Below are positions 33,950-43,264 of a DNA stretch of 64,000 nucleotides, piece by piece (position 1 is the stretch's first letter; each line of letters begins with the position of its first letter). This DNA is from an uncultured Lachnotalea sp. (GTDB lineage Bacteria > Bacillota > Clostridia > Lachnospirales > Lachnospiraceae). A model generated the notes under the pieces. That model worked only from the letters and a program-made list of their open reading frames with translations. It made no database searches and was not told the DNA's origin. Where the stretch lies: assembly GCA_948470255.1 (NCBI GenBank), contig CAOKOS010000003.1:18647-82646 (forward strand), in the 5' to 3' direction. A program made the translations under genes and the position numbers.

Positions 33950-35380
33950 ATGTACGACAGATATCAAAGCCCTTTATCGGAGCGTTACGCCAGTAAAGAA
34001 ATGCAGTATATTTTTTCACCGGACAAAAAATTCCGGACATGGAGGAAACTTTGGATTGCCCTTGCGGAGACAGAGCATGAGCTGGGGCTTCCTGTGACCA
34101 AGGAGCAGATTGAGGAGCTTAAAGCCCATCAGGACGATATCAATTATGAGGTGGCGAAACAGAGAGAAAAAGAAGTGCGCCATGACGTCATGTCCCATGT
34201 GTATGCATATGGAGTCCAGTGTCCCGGCGCGAAGGGGATCATCCATCTGGGCGCCACATCCTGCTATGTGGGGGACAATACAGACATCATCATCATGACA
34301 GAAGCCCTTAGGCTGGTTCGGAAAAAACTGGTCAATGTGATCCATGGGTTAGCGGCGTTTGCAGACCAGTACAAATCCCAGGCGACTTTGGCGTTTACCC
34401 ATTTTCAGCCGGCCCAGCCCACTACAGTGGGGAAGCGGGCCTCTCTGTGGCTGCAGGATTTGACCATGGATTTGGAGGATGTGGATTACGTGCTGGGAAC
34501 CATGAAGCTTTTAGGCTCCAAAGGAACCACCGGGACCCAGGCCAGCTTTCTGGAGCTTTTTGACGGCGACCACGAAAAAGTGAAGCAAGTGGATAAAAAA
34601 ATTGCTGAGAAAATGGGCTTTGACGGCTGCTACAGCGTGTCGGGCCAGACTTATTCCCGAAAAGTGGACAGCCGCGTACTGAATGTCCTGGCGGGTATTG
34701 CCCAGAGCGCCCACAAGTTTTCCAACGATATCAGGCTTCTTCAGCATTTGAAGGAAGTGGAAGAACCTTTTGAAAAAAGCCAGATCGGTTCATCGGCTAT
34801 GGCTTATAAGCGGAATCCCATGCGCAGCGAGCGGATGGCATCTCTGGCGGATTATGTGATGGCGGATGCCATGAATCCTATGCTGGTAGCTTCAACCCAG
34901 TGGTTTGAGCGGACTTTGGATGATTCTGCAAATAAACGCCTCAGTATCCCGGAAGGATTTCTGGCTGTGGACGGAATTCTGGATTTATATTTGAACGTGG
35001 TGGACGGACTGGTGGTTTATCCCAAAGTCATTGAGAAGAGACTCCAGTCGGAGCTGCCCTTTATGGCCACAGAAAACATTATGATGGATGCCGTGAAGGC
35101 CGGAGGCGACAGACAGGAGCTTCACGAAAAAATCCGTACCTTGTCCATGGAAGCAGGGCGGAATGTAAAAGTAAACGGCCAGGAGAACAATTTGTTGGAG
35201 CTGATTGCGGCTGACCCCGCTTTTAATATGAGCCTTTCGGAACTTGAAAAGACCATGGATCCTTCCCGGTACGTGGGACGCTCCGCGGAGCAGGTGGAAG
35301 AGTTCCTGTCAGAGGTGGTTGCGCCGATTCTGGAAGCCAATAAGGAAATTCTCGGCGTTAAAGCGGAAATCAATGTATAA
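33950..35380 (+). CDS. purB: Adenylosuccinate lyase
   Basis: 476 residues. It splits SAICAR and adenylosuccinate in purine synthesis, releasing fumarate. Landmarks are 'REKEVRHDVMSHVYAYG', 'IHLGATSCYVGDNTDI' (catalytic His region), 'THFQPAQPTTVGKRASLW', and the fumarase-superfamily signature 'IGSSAMAYKRNPMRSER' with its catalytic Ser. The start is MYDRYQSP at 33950 behind GGAAAGGAAACCGCT; the nine extra residues in the track are leader. purA follows 27 bp downstream, so both AMP-branch enzymes form one operon. It belongs to the longer clostridial/eukaryote-like PurB subgroup. Confidence 0.97.
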   Translation: MYDRYQSPLSERYASKEMQYIFSPDKKFRTWRKLWIALAETEHELGLPVTKEQIEELKAHQDDINYEVAKQREKEVRHDVMSHVYAYGVQCPGAKGIIHLGATSCYVGDNTDIIIMTEALRLVRKKLVNVIHGLAAFADQYKSQATLAFTHFQPAQPTTVGKRASLWLQDLTMDLEDVDYVLGTMKLLGSKGTTGTQASFLELFDGDHEKVKQVDKKIAEKMGFDGCYSVSGQTYSRKVDSRVLNVLAGIAQSAHKFSNDIRLLQHLKEVEEPFEKSQIGSSAMAYKRNPMRSERMASLADYVMADAMNPMLVASTQWFERTLDDSANKRLSIPEGFLAVDGILDLYLNVVDGLVVYPKVIEKRLQSELPFMATENIMMDAVKAGGDRQELHEKIRTLSMEAGRNVKVNGQENNLLELIAADPAFNMSLSELEKTMDPSRYVGRSAEQVEEFLSEVVAPILEANKEILGVKAEINV

Positions 35381-35407
35381 TTGCAGGAAATTGCAGGAGG
35401 AGAAAAA

Positions 35408-36697
35408 ATGGTAAGAGCGATTGTAGGGGCCAACTGGGGCGATGAGGGAAAAGGCAAGATTACGGACATGCTGGCTGAGGAATCTGATATCATAATCCGG
35501 TTCCAGGGCGGCAGCAATGCGGGCCACACCATTGTCAATGATTATGGCAAATTTGCATTGCATCTGCTTCCTTCCGGCGTTTTTTATAATCATACCACCA
35601 GCATTATCGGTAATGGCGTGGCATTAAATATTCCTTATCTGCTGAAGGAGATTAAAGCTCTGGAGGAGAAAGGTGTGCCTACCCCGAAGGTTCTTGTATC
35701 TGACAGGGCGCAGATCATGATGCCTTATCATATGCTTCTGGATGCCTGTGAGGAGGCAAGGCTGGCGGGAAAATCTTTTGGTTCCACCAAATCGGGAATA
35801 GCACCTTTTTACTCCGATAAATATGCGAAAATCGGTTTCCAGGTCAGCGAGCTGTTTGGCTGCCCGGAGACATTGAAAGACAAGGTAAAAAATGTCTGTA
35901 CTTTGAAAAATGTAATGCTTGTGAACCTGTATAACCAGCCGGCCCTGGAACCGGAAGAAGTTTTTGAAACTTTGATGGAATATAAGGAGATGATAGCGCC
36001 TTATGTGTGTGATGTTTCCGCATATCTTGATAAGGCATTAAAAGAGGGAAAGAATATTCTCTTAGAAGGGCAGTTAGGTTCCCTGAAAGATCCGGATCAT
36101 GGTATTTATCCCATGGTGACATCCTCTTCCACACTGGCTGCTTACGGCGCCATCGGGGCGGGGATTCCCCCTTATGAGATCAAAAACATTACAACAGTTG
36201 TAAAAGCTTATTCCAGCGCTGTGGGTGCTGGGGCCTTTGTCAGCGAGCTTTTTGGAGAGGAAGCGCAGGAGCTTCGCGACAGAGGCGGAGACGGCGGAGA
36301 ATATGGTGTCACCACAGGGCGTCCCAGAAGAGTGGGATGGTTTGATGCAGTGGCCAGCCGTTATGGCTGCCGGGTACAGGGAGCGACGGAAGCTGTTTTG
36401 ACGGTTCTGGACGTATTGGGGTATCTGGATGAGATCCCCATTTGTGTGGGATATGAGTTTGACGGGAAAGTCACCAGAGATTTTCCTGTTACATCCATGC
36501 TGGAATACTGTAAGCCGGTTTACAAGACCCTTCCCGGCTGGAAATGTAATATCCGCGGGATCCGCAATTATGAAGAGCTGCCGGAAAACTGCCGGAATTA
36601 TATCGAAGAGATTGAAAGGGAACTTGGAGTGCCGGTAACCATGGTGTCCAATGGTCCCGGGAGAAACGAGATCATAAAGAGGACTCCTCTCATTTGA
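35408..36697 (+). CDS. purA: Adenylosuccinate synthetase
   Basis: 429 residues, full length. GTP-dependent enzyme making adenylosuccinate from IMP and aspartate. The N-terminal 'GANWGDEGKGKITDMLAEE' and 'GGSNAGHTIVNDYGK' are the GTP/IMP loops. 'GSTKSGIAPFYSDK' and the catalytic-site 'GRPRRVGWFDAVASRYG' follow. The start is ATG 35408 with GCAGGAGGAG; the TTG start at 35381 in the track lies in the gap after purB. The product of PurA is the substrate of PurB, so the operon is a functional pair. A hairpin with GACTCCTC/GAGGAGTC overlaps the stop codon. Confidence 0.98.
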   Translation: MVRAIVGANWGDEGKGKITDMLAEESDIIIRFQGGSNAGHTIVNDYGKFALHLLPSGVFYNHTTSIIGNGVALNIPYLLKEIKALEEKGVPTPKVLVSDRAQIMMPYHMLLDACEEARLAGKSFGSTKSGIAPFYSDKYAKIGFQVSELFGCPETLKDKVKNVCTLKNVMLVNLYNQPALEPEEVFETLMEYKEMIAPYVCDVSAYLDKALKEGKNILLEGQLGSLKDPDHGIYPMVTSSSTLAAYGAIGAGIPPYEIKNITTVVKAYSSAVGAGAFVSELFGEEAQELRDRGGDGGEYGVTTGRPRRVGWFDAVASRYGCRVQGATEAVLTVLDVLGYLDEIPICVGYEFDGKVTRDFPVTSMLEYCKPVYKTLPGWKCNIRGIRNYEELPENCRNYIEEIERELGVPVTMVSNGPGRNEIIKRTPLI

Positions 36698-36720
36698 AGG
36701 TGAGGAGTCAGCGAAACCAT

Positions 36721-36750
36721 AAGCGTCGGGAAAACTTCCGGCGCTTTTTT
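36721..36750 (+). terminator. Terminator after purA
   Basis: AAGCGTCGG / CCGGCGCTT stem (one mismatch) followed by TTTTTT. Confidence 0.88.
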
Positions 36751-36769
36751 CACAGACGCAGGAGGAACT

Positions 36770-37387
36770 ATGGTACATACATTGATTTTTGATATTGGAA
36801 ATGTGTTGGCGGATTTTAACTGGAAGTCTTATCTGTATAGCTGGAAGCTTCCGGCCAGGGAACATGAGATTGTGGAACAGGCGTTATTTATGAGTCCTAT
36901 GTGGAAAGAAGTGGATCGGGGACGTCTGTCGGATGAGGAAATTTTAGCCGCCATATGCAGGGAAGCGCCGGGATATGAGAGCCTGATCCGCGAAATTTAT
37001 GCAGGAGCGGCCGTGGCGGTCAGCGAAAATGATTATGCACCGGGGCTTTTGAAACGGTTAAAAGAACTGGGATATCGGATTTATATCCTTTCTAATTATG
37101 GAAAAACTTTTTATGAACAGCGCTTATCCAGTTTTAAGTTTTTGGAATATACAGACGGACAAGTGATTTCTTATCAGGAAAAGCATATTAAGCCGGAGCC
37201 GGAGATATATAAAACGCTGCTTTCCAGATATGGAATCCTTCCGGAAGACGCGGTCTTTTTTGACGACATTCCGGTAAATCTGGAAGCAGCGAAAAAATTT
37301 GGTATTCATACGGTGCAGGTGACGGGGTATGAATCCATCATAAAAGGCTTAGGGCAGTTTGGAATCCGGTTGTCAGACCGCCTTTAA
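36770..37387 (+). CDS. HAD-superfamily hydrolase
   Basis: 205 residues of the HAD IA/YihX-like group. Motif I is 'FDIGNVLADF' with the nucleophile Asp; the position two residues on is Gly instead of Asp, a feature seen in the 'FDxGNV' subgroup. Motif II is 'YILSNYG', motif III Lys in 'KHIKPEPEIYK', and motif IV 'AVFFDDIPVNLEAAKKFG'. A small alpha-helical cap lies between motifs I and II. Likely a small-molecule phosphatase; substrate unknown. The end overlaps the convergent mecA gene by 15 bp. The start has GCAGGAGG. Confidence 0.93.
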   Translation: MVHTLIFDIGNVLADFNWKSYLYSWKLPAREHEIVEQALFMSPMWKEVDRGRLSDEEILAAICREAPGYESLIREIYAGAAVAVSENDYAPGLLKRLKELGYRIYILSNYGKTFYEQRLSSFKFLEYTDGQVISYQEKHIKPEPEIYKTLLSRYGILPEDAVFFDDIPVNLEAAKKFGIHTVQVTGYESIIKGLGQFGIRLSDRL

Positions 37388-38065
37388 AATCTGTAAGGCC
37401 AGCCCTTCAATGATCAGGTCAAAATGCTCCTGATAATAAGCCTCGCTGGCATAGGTGCCTTTTATACGGGCGCCAAATTCTGAGAGGGTGTTGAGAACCC
37501 TGGCAAATTCGTCTTCTTTGTAGCCCTGGCGGCTGATCACCAGAAAATATTCTTTTGTTGCCGGATTCCTGTACAGGGAATTGTGGCCATCAAAAGAAGC
37601 TTCCAGTACCTGGGCGGCCTGGGAGACGTGATCCAGGGAACGAAAATGAAAAATACGTAAATCCTCGGAAGAGGATGCCTCTTTTGGCTCATCAGAAGGA
37701 GTGGTAAGGTCTGGGGCCGGCGCGCCTTCCAGAGTAAAAGGGACGGAAGGGTCTTCACCTGCGCCATCCTCCTCAGAACCAGGAGAAAATTTGGCAAATC
37801 GGGTATCCAGCTCCTCCGGATCATCCACTTTCGTAATAATCAGCATAATGCTGTCGGTGGACAACGGGATGGCTTCTACCATCAAAGGGTTATCTTCGGC
37901 ATCAAAGCCAAAATCATTGAAGGCCTGCTGCATCATTTCCCGAAACAGGTTGCGGGCCTTTGTACTGCCGTAGGCCAGTTCCCCCAGGTTCAGCTGGCGG
38001 TCGGTCAGGTCATTGCTATTAAGAGTACAGCGTATTTGGTTTTCACTGATTTTTTCTATTTTCAA
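37373..38065 (-). CDS. mecA: Adaptor protein MecA
   Basis: 230 residues. MecA adaptors bind unfolded or target proteins by the N-terminal domain and deliver them to ClpC by the C-terminal domain. The N-terminal 'MKIEKISENQIRCTLNSNDLTDRQLNLGELAYGSTKARNLF' pattern and 'LMVEAIPLSTDSIMLIITKV' are typical. An acidic, Pro/Ser-rich linker (about 90-135) separates the C-terminal domain, which has 'LYRNPATKEYFLVISRQGY'. The start codon is TTG at 38065 with AGGAAGTG upstream. It converges on the HAD gene with a 15-bp overlap. No competence gene is nearby. Confidence 0.9.
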   Translation of the reverse strand: MKIEKISENQIRCTLNSNDLTDRQLNLGELAYGSTKARNLFREMMQQAFNDFGFDAEDNPLMVEAIPLSTDSIMLIITKVDDPEELDTRFAKFSPGSEEDGAGEDPSVPFTLEGAPAPDLTTPSDEPKEASSSEDLRIFHFRSLDHVSQAAQVLEASFDGHNSLYRNPATKEYFLVISRQGYKEDEFARVLNTLSEFGARIKGTYASEAYYQEHFDLIIEGLALQILKAV

Positions 38066-38186
38066 TCGTATTCACTTCCTGTCTGAAATATATTATGGCT
38101 GGCTTTAGTATATACAATACGGCCGCAGATGTAAAGTGTGATTTTCCTGATTGGGGAAGAATGTGGAAACTTAAATGGCAGCAGAA

Positions 38187-38215
38187 TTGACTTTCCATAA
38201 AAAATGAAATATGAT
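38187..38215 (+). promoter_or_regulatory. Putative purL promoter
   Basis: TTGACT and TATGAT with 17-bp spacing, 132 bp before the purL start; the leader then runs through repeat copy C. Confidence 0.65.
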
Positions 38216-38250
38216 ATGGAAGAAGCGAAAAGAGGCTACATCTTTTTTAG

Positions 38251-38308
38251 TGTATAGAGAAACTTAATTTCCATACAATAAAAACCCGCCGCAGGATTCT
38301 TTGTTCTA
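38251..38308. repeat. Dispersed intergenic repeat, copy C (internally deleted)
   Basis: Left end TGTATAGAGAAACTTAA with its palindromic partner TTCCATACA and the AATAAAAAC motif, joined directly to the right end CCGCAGGATTCTTTGTTCTA. The GC-rich middle of copies A and B is missing. It lies in the predicted purL leader. Confidence 0.7.
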
Positions 38309-38347
38309 ATTATAATAAAGTATAAAGTACAATACATGGAGGTATCT

Positions 38348-41300
38348 ATGAGCGTAAGACGGATCTATGTGGAAAAGAAAAAACCTTTTGCTATCCAGGC
38401 AAAGGAACTAAAGGAAGAAATCAGCAGTTATCTGGGCATTGAGACGGTGAAAGACGTGCGGGTTCTCATCCGTTATGATGTGGAAAACCTGTCTGAAGAT
38501 ACTTATGAAAAGTCAAAAGGGACGATTTTTTCCGAACCGCCGGTGGATGTCCTTTATGAAGGCGATTTTGAGAGAAAAACAGGGGATCTGGTATTTTCAG
38601 TGGAATATCTGCCGGGCCAGTTCGACCAGCGGGCAGATTCCGCCGAACAGTGTGTGAAACTTCTGAATGAAAATGAAGAGCCGGTGATCCGGAGCGCCAC
38701 CACTTATGTCCTGGAAGGGGATTTTAAAGAGGAGGAGAAAGCAGCAGTGAAAGAGCACTGCATCAATCCTGTGGACAGCCGGGAGGCGGCAGAGGAAATC
38801 CCCGATACGCTCATTACAAAATTCAGTGAACCGGCTGATGTAAAAGTTTTAGAGGGATTTTGCAGTATGGGAGAAAGGGAGTTTCAGGCTCTTTATGATT
38901 CCCTGAACTTGGCTATGACCTTCAAAGATTTCCTCCATATCCAGAATTATTTTAAAAATGAAGAACACAGAGAGCCGTCCATGACGGAAATCAGAGTACT
39001 GGATACTTACTGGTCGGATCACTGCCGCCATACTACATTCCAGACGGAGCTTAAAAATGTAACTTTTGGAAATGGGGATTACAGAAAGCCCATGGAGGCT
39101 TCCTATGAAAAATATATGGCCGACAGGGCTGAAATATTTGGAGACAGAAAAGACAAGTTTGTCTGTCTGATGGATTTAGCTCTGATGGCCATGAGAAAGC
39201 TGAAAAAAGAGGGGAAGCTTCAGGATCAGGAGGAATCGGATGAGATCAATGCCTGCAGTATCGTAGTACCGGTGGAGATTGACGGCGTCACTGAGGAATG
39301 GCTGGTGAACTTTAAAAACGAAACCCACAACCACCCGACGGAAATTGAACCTTTTGGCGGGGCCGCCACTTGCCTTGGCGGGGCTATCCGTGACCCGCTT
39401 TCGGGCCGGACTTATGTGTATCAGGCCATGCGCGTGACCGGGGCTGCCGATCCGACTGTGCCTGTATCGGAAACCATGAAAGGCAAACTCCCTCAGAAAA
39501 AACTGGTGCGGGGAGCAGCCCATGGTTATAGTTCTTATGGAAATCAGATCGGCCTGGCGACGGGGTATGTAAAGGAAATATACCATCCTGGCTATGCGGC
39601 AAAGAGAATGGAAATTGGCGCTGTCATGGGGGCGGCCCCCAGGAGGGCAGTCATCCGTGAAACCTCTGACCCGGGTGATGTCATTATCCTCCTCGGCGGG
39701 CGGACGGGCCGCGACGGCTGCGGCGGAGCCACAGGCTCTTCCAAAGTCCATACGGAGAAATCCATTGAGACTTGCGGGGCTGAAGTGCAGAAAGGGAATG
39801 CGCCCACAGAGAGAAAGCTTCAGAGGCTGTTTCGCAGGGAAGAGGTCAGCCATATCATTAAAAAATGTAATGATTTTGGTGCAGGCGGAGTGTCGGTGGC
39901 CATTGGAGAGCTGGCAGACGGCCTGATGATTGATCTGGACAAGGTTCCGAAGAAATACGCCGGGCTGGACGGCACAGAGATTGCCATTTCGGAATCCCAG
40001 GAGCGGATGGCAGTGGTCGTTGACAAAAAGGATGTGAACAGGTTCCTTGACTTTGCAAAGGAAGAAAATCTGGAAGCCATCCCTGTGGCAGAGGTGACGG
40101 AAAGCCCCCGTCTTGTCATGTCCTGGAGGGGAAAGGTTATTGTGGATTTAAGCAGGGCCTTTTTGGATACCAACGGCGCCCATCAGGAAGCGGACGTGGC
40201 TGTGAAGGTGCCTGGCCGTGAGGGAAATCCTTTTGATAAGAAAGAAGTGGCGGACACTTCGGCCAAATGGATGGAAACCATGGGAGACTTAAATGTCTGT
40301 TCCCAAAAAGGGTTGGTGGAAATGTTTGACGGCTCCATCGGCGCAGGTTCCGTCTACATGCCTTATGGCGGAAAATACCAGATGACAGAAACCCAGTCCA
40401 TGGTGGCGAAACTTCCGGTGACGGACGGAAAAACAGATACTGTGACCATGATGAGCTATGGGTTTGACCCGTATCTTTCATCCTGGAGCCCGTACCACGG
40501 GGCCATCTATGCAGTGGTTTCTTCGGTGGCGAAGATTGTGGCAGCCGGCGGAGACTACAGGAAAATCCGCTTTACGTTCCAGGAATATTTCCGCAGGATG
40601 ACGGGAGAGGCGGAGCGTTGGGGTGAACCTTTTTCCGCGCTGCTTGGGGCTTATGATGCCCAGCTGGGCTTTGGCCTCCCTTCCATTGGCGGAAAAGACA
40701 GTATGTCGGGCTCATTCAATGACTTGGATGTGCCGCCCACACTGGTGTCCTTTGCAGTGGACGTTGCCAGCGGAAAAACAGTCATTACGCCGGAGCTAAA
40801 ACATGCCGGAAACAAGCTGGCGCTTTTTACCATTGACAGGGATGAATACGATATGCCTGTTTATGGACAGGCCATGGATCAATATGGAAAATTTTTTGAC
40901 GACATCAGGGCTGGAAAAATTGTATCTGCTTACGCAGTGGAAAGAAACGGTATCGCGGAAGCTGTGACGAAGATGGCTTTCGGCAACAGGATGGGTGTAA
41001 AGATTGAACATGACGTGGCGGCAGAAGATTTATTTGCGGCAGGCTGGGGAAACCTGGTGGCTGAAGTGCCCGGAGAAAAGGTTTCGGAACTTTCGGGCCG
41101 TTACCGGGTCATCGGTGAGGTGACTGACAAGGGGGCCGTGGAATATGGCTCCATGCGTCTTGGCCTTGCAGACCTCCAGACGGTTTGGGAGACTCCCTTG
41201 GAGAAGGTATTCCCTACGGTATCCGGCACAGAACAGGCGGTTTTGAGGGATAGTGTTTCTAAGGCGGACAATGTTTACGTATGCAGGCATAAAGTGGCAA

Positions 41301-42097
41301 AACCTACGGTATTTATCCCTGTATTCCCAGGAACCAACTGTGAATATGACAGTGCGAAAGCTTTTGCTGCCGCAGGAGCCAATGTGGTGACAAAGGTTCT
41401 TAAAAATATAACGGCAGAGGACATCCGCGATTCGGTGGAGATTTTTGAAAAAGCCATTTCCCAGGCGCAGATCATCATGTTCCCCGGCGGTTTTTCCGCA
41501 GGCGATGAGCCGGAAGGTTCTGCAAAGTTTTTTGCAACCGTATTCCGCAACGGGCGGATGACAGAGGCTGTAAATAAACTTTTAAATGAGAGGGATGGAC
41601 TGATGCTTGGAATCTGCAATGGTTTCCAGGCTCTCATCAAGCTGGGCCTGGTGCCTTATGGAGAAATCCGGGAACAGACGGTGGATTCCCCTACGTTAAC
41701 GTATAATACCATCGGACGCCATATTTCCAAGATGGTATATACGAAGGTAATGTCCAATAAATCACCCTGGCTCCAGAAGGCAAAACTGGGAGGCGTTTAT
41801 TGTACGGCGGCATCCCATGGGGAGGGACGCTTTGTGGCAAGTGGGGAATGGCTCGGAAAGCTTTTTGAGAATGGACAGGTGGCGACTCAGTATGTCAATG
41901 AATTCGGCGTACCTACCATGGACGAAGCATGGAATCCCAATGGTTCCTACCAGGCCATTGAGGGCATCACAAGCCCTGACGGCCGTATTTTCGGAAAGAT
42001 GGCCCATATTGAACGAAAAGGTGAGTTTGTGGCTGTCAATATCTACGGTGAGCAGGATATGCAGGTCTTTGAGTCCGGAGTAGAATATTTCAAATAA
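38348..42097 (+). CDS. purL: Phosphoribosylformylglycinamidine synthase (fused PurL-PurQ)
   Basis: 1249 residues, the one-chain form found in many clostridia. It converts FGAR to FGAM using ATP and glutamine. A PurS-like N-terminal part (about 1-150) is followed by the linker and the two-lobed synthetase: 'DTYWSDHCRHTTF', 'NETHNHPTEIEPFGGAATCLGGAIRD' (ATP/metal site), 'NDFGAGGVSVAIGELADG' and 'SIGGKDSMSGSF'. The C-terminal class I glutaminase starts near 990 ('VFPGTNCEYDSAKAF'), with the catalytic Cys near 1090 in 'LGICNGFQAL' and a distal His in 'ASHGEGRF'. The start is MSVRRIY with GGAGGT 4 bp upstream. Other purine genes are 1-4 kb away. Confidence 0.98.
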   Translation: MSVRRIYVEKKKPFAIQAKELKEEISSYLGIETVKDVRVLIRYDVENLSEDTYEKSKGTIFSEPPVDVLYEGDFERKTGDLVFSVEYLPGQFDQRADSAEQCVKLLNENEEPVIRSATTYVLEGDFKEEEKAAVKEHCINPVDSREAAEEIPDTLITKFSEPADVKVLEGFCSMGEREFQALYDSLNLAMTFKDFLHIQNYFKNEEHREPSMTEIRVLDTYWSDHCRHTTFQTELKNVTFGNGDYRKPMEASYEKYMADRAEIFGDRKDKFVCLMDLALMAMRKLKKEGKLQDQEESDEINACSIVVPVEIDGVTEEWLVNFKNETHNHPTEIEPFGGAATCLGGAIRDPLSGRTYVYQAMRVTGAADPTVPVSETMKGKLPQKKLVRGAAHGYSSYGNQIGLATGYVKEIYHPGYAAKRMEIGAVMGAAPRRAVIRETSDPGDVIILLGGRTGRDGCGGATGSSKVHTEKSIETCGAEVQKGNAPTERKLQRLFRREEVSHIIKKCNDFGAGGVSVAIGELADGLMIDLDKVPKKYAGLDGTEIAISESQERMAVVVDKKDVNRFLDFAKEENLEAIPVAEVTESPRLVMSWRGKVIVDLSRAFLDTNGAHQEADVAVKVPGREGNPFDKKEVADTSAKWMETMGDLNVCSQKGLVEMFDGSIGAGSVYMPYGGKYQMTETQSMVAKLPVTDGKTDTVTMMSYGFDPYLSSWSPYHGAIYAVVSSVAKIVAAGGDYRKIRFTFQEYFRRMTGEAERWGEPFSALLGAYDAQLGFGLPSIGGKDSMSGSFNDLDVPPTLVSFAVDVASGKTVITPELKHAGNKLALFTIDRDEYDMPVYGQAMDQYGKFFDDIRAGKIVSAYAVERNGIAEAVTKMAFGNRMGVKIEHDVAAEDLFAAGWGNLVAEVPGEKVSELSGRYRVIGEVTDKGAVEYGSMRLGLADLQTVWETPLEKVFPTVSGTEQAVLRDSVSKADNVYVCRHKVAKPTVFIPVFPGTNCEYDSAKAFAAAGANVVTKVLKNITAEDIRDSVEIFEKAISQAQIIMFPGGFSAGDEPEGSAKFFATVFRNGRMTEAVNKLLNERDGLMLGICNGFQALIKLGLVPYGEIREQTVDSPTLTYNTIGRHISKMVYTKVMSNKSPWLQKAKLGGVYCTAASHGEGRFVASGEWLGKLFENGQVATQYVNEFGVPTMDEAWNPNGSYQAIEGITSPDGRIFGKMAHIERKGEFVAVNIYGEQDMQVFESGVEYFK

Positions 42098-42149
42098 ACA
42101 CTATGAAGAAGATGGAACGCTGCAAAATATAGACAATTTAGTTTATGTC

Positions 42150-42206
42150 CGTCAGACGCCCCCGCCGTCTCTGATTTCATCCCAGAGACGGCGGGGGCGT
42201 CTGACG
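42150..42206. terminator. Perfect 24-bp stem between convergent genes
   Basis: Arms of 24 bp each, perfectly complementary and GC-rich (CAGACGCCCCCGCC within), around a 9-base loop. It lies between purL and the convergent esterase-like gene. There is no clear T run on either side, so it may act as a bidirectional terminator, an RNA-processing or stability hairpin, or a palindromic repeat. Confidence 0.65.
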
Positions 42207-42242
42207 TATACAAATTCAGAGATTTTACGGCCGGCCCAATCC

Positions 42243-43127
42243 TTACAAATATTCCCGGAGGGTCATTACAATCTGGCGGAGGGCAGTCCGCCCTTCAGGT
42301 ATCCGGTCAAACATCCAGTTGTGGATCATATGGGGATAAGTGTAAATATGATAAGGAGTATGAGCTTTTTGCAGAGCTTCTTTTAACAGAAGGCTATCCG
42401 CATAGAGGATATCGTTGTCCCCTGTCCATACGCTGATTTTGGGAAGTCCTTTCATGGAACCAAAAACGGGGCTGATCAAAGGATCGTTTAGATGGAGGCT
42501 TCCTGCATAGAGGAGGGCGGCTTCCCTCTGGCTGTCCGGTTCCAGTACAGGATCTCTGTGGGCCAGTACATTTTTGATGGGGTTGGCGCCTGTGAGATCC
42601 AGACAGGGAGACAAAAGGAGGAGCTGCCTGGGGGTGGGAAGCCCTTCCTGAAGGACTTGCTGAACCGTCGCCATGGCCAGGTTTGCCCCGGCGCCGTCTC
42701 CGATAACCACGATACCCTGGGGACATTTGGGAATCAGGGACAGATAGGTTTCCTCGCAGAAAGCGAGGATTTTCTTATGGGTATGCTCAGGGATAAGGGG
42801 ATAGTCAGGGATGACCACCGGGCAGCCAGTACCGAAAAGAAGTGTTTTTATGAATCGCCAGTGCTTTTTCTTAAGGCCTGTCAGAAACGTACCGCCATGA
42901 AAATACAGAATACAGGGCTTATCCTCCGTGTTTTTAAAATCCATGTAATAAACTGGTCTTCCATATAGGGAATCTGCCTGAACATGATAACGCCTTTCTA
43001 TGGACTTAGGAGGCGTCATATCTTTCAGGCTGCCGTGGGTGTGGGTGGAAAGCTGCTTTTTCAAACCTCTCCGGGTATTGGTTTGCATTTTATATTGATA
43101 AGATAGTGAACTTATGATGCTGGGCAT
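42243..43127 (-). CDS. HSL-like alpha/beta hydrolase lacking the catalytic serine
   Basis: 294 residues from MPSIISSL at 43127 (AAAGGAG upstream; the track's nine-residue extension is not needed). Fold and motifs are of the hormone-sensitive-lipase esterases: oxyanion 'YFHGGTF', nucleophile elbow, late Asp in 'GDNDILYAD' and His in 'HMIHNWMF'. The elbow reads GDGAGAN where active enzymes have GDSAG, so glycine replaces the nucleophile (codon GGC rather than AGC). It is therefore probably inactive as an esterase or has a new role; a single-base change or sequencing error is possible. There is no signal peptide. It is convergent with purL and divergent from the P-ATPase. Confidence 0.88.
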   Translation of the reverse strand: MPSIISSLSYQYKMQTNTRRGLKKQLSTHTHGSLKDMTPPKSIERRYHVQADSLYGRPVYYMDFKNTEDKPCILYFHGGTFLTGLKKKHWRFIKTLLFGTGCPVVIPDYPLIPEHTHKKILAFCEETYLSLIPKCPQGIVVIGDGAGANLAMATVQQVLQEGLPTPRQLLLLSPCLDLTGANPIKNVLAHRDPVLEPDSQREAALLYAGSLHLNDPLISPVFGSMKGLPKISVWTGDNDILYADSLLLKEALQKAHTPYHIYTYPHMIHNWMFDRIPEGRTALRQIVMTLREYL

Positions 43128-43264
43128 AAAGAAAACTCCTTTCAGTCGTATCACATTCTTTTTCGGGTATTATAACACATATTTTCCCGCATGTCCTCAT
43201 AGTTTTTACCGTACAGATAAAAAGCCCTCCGGGGGTTTGTCAGTATAAAAACGGGAGGAATAAC

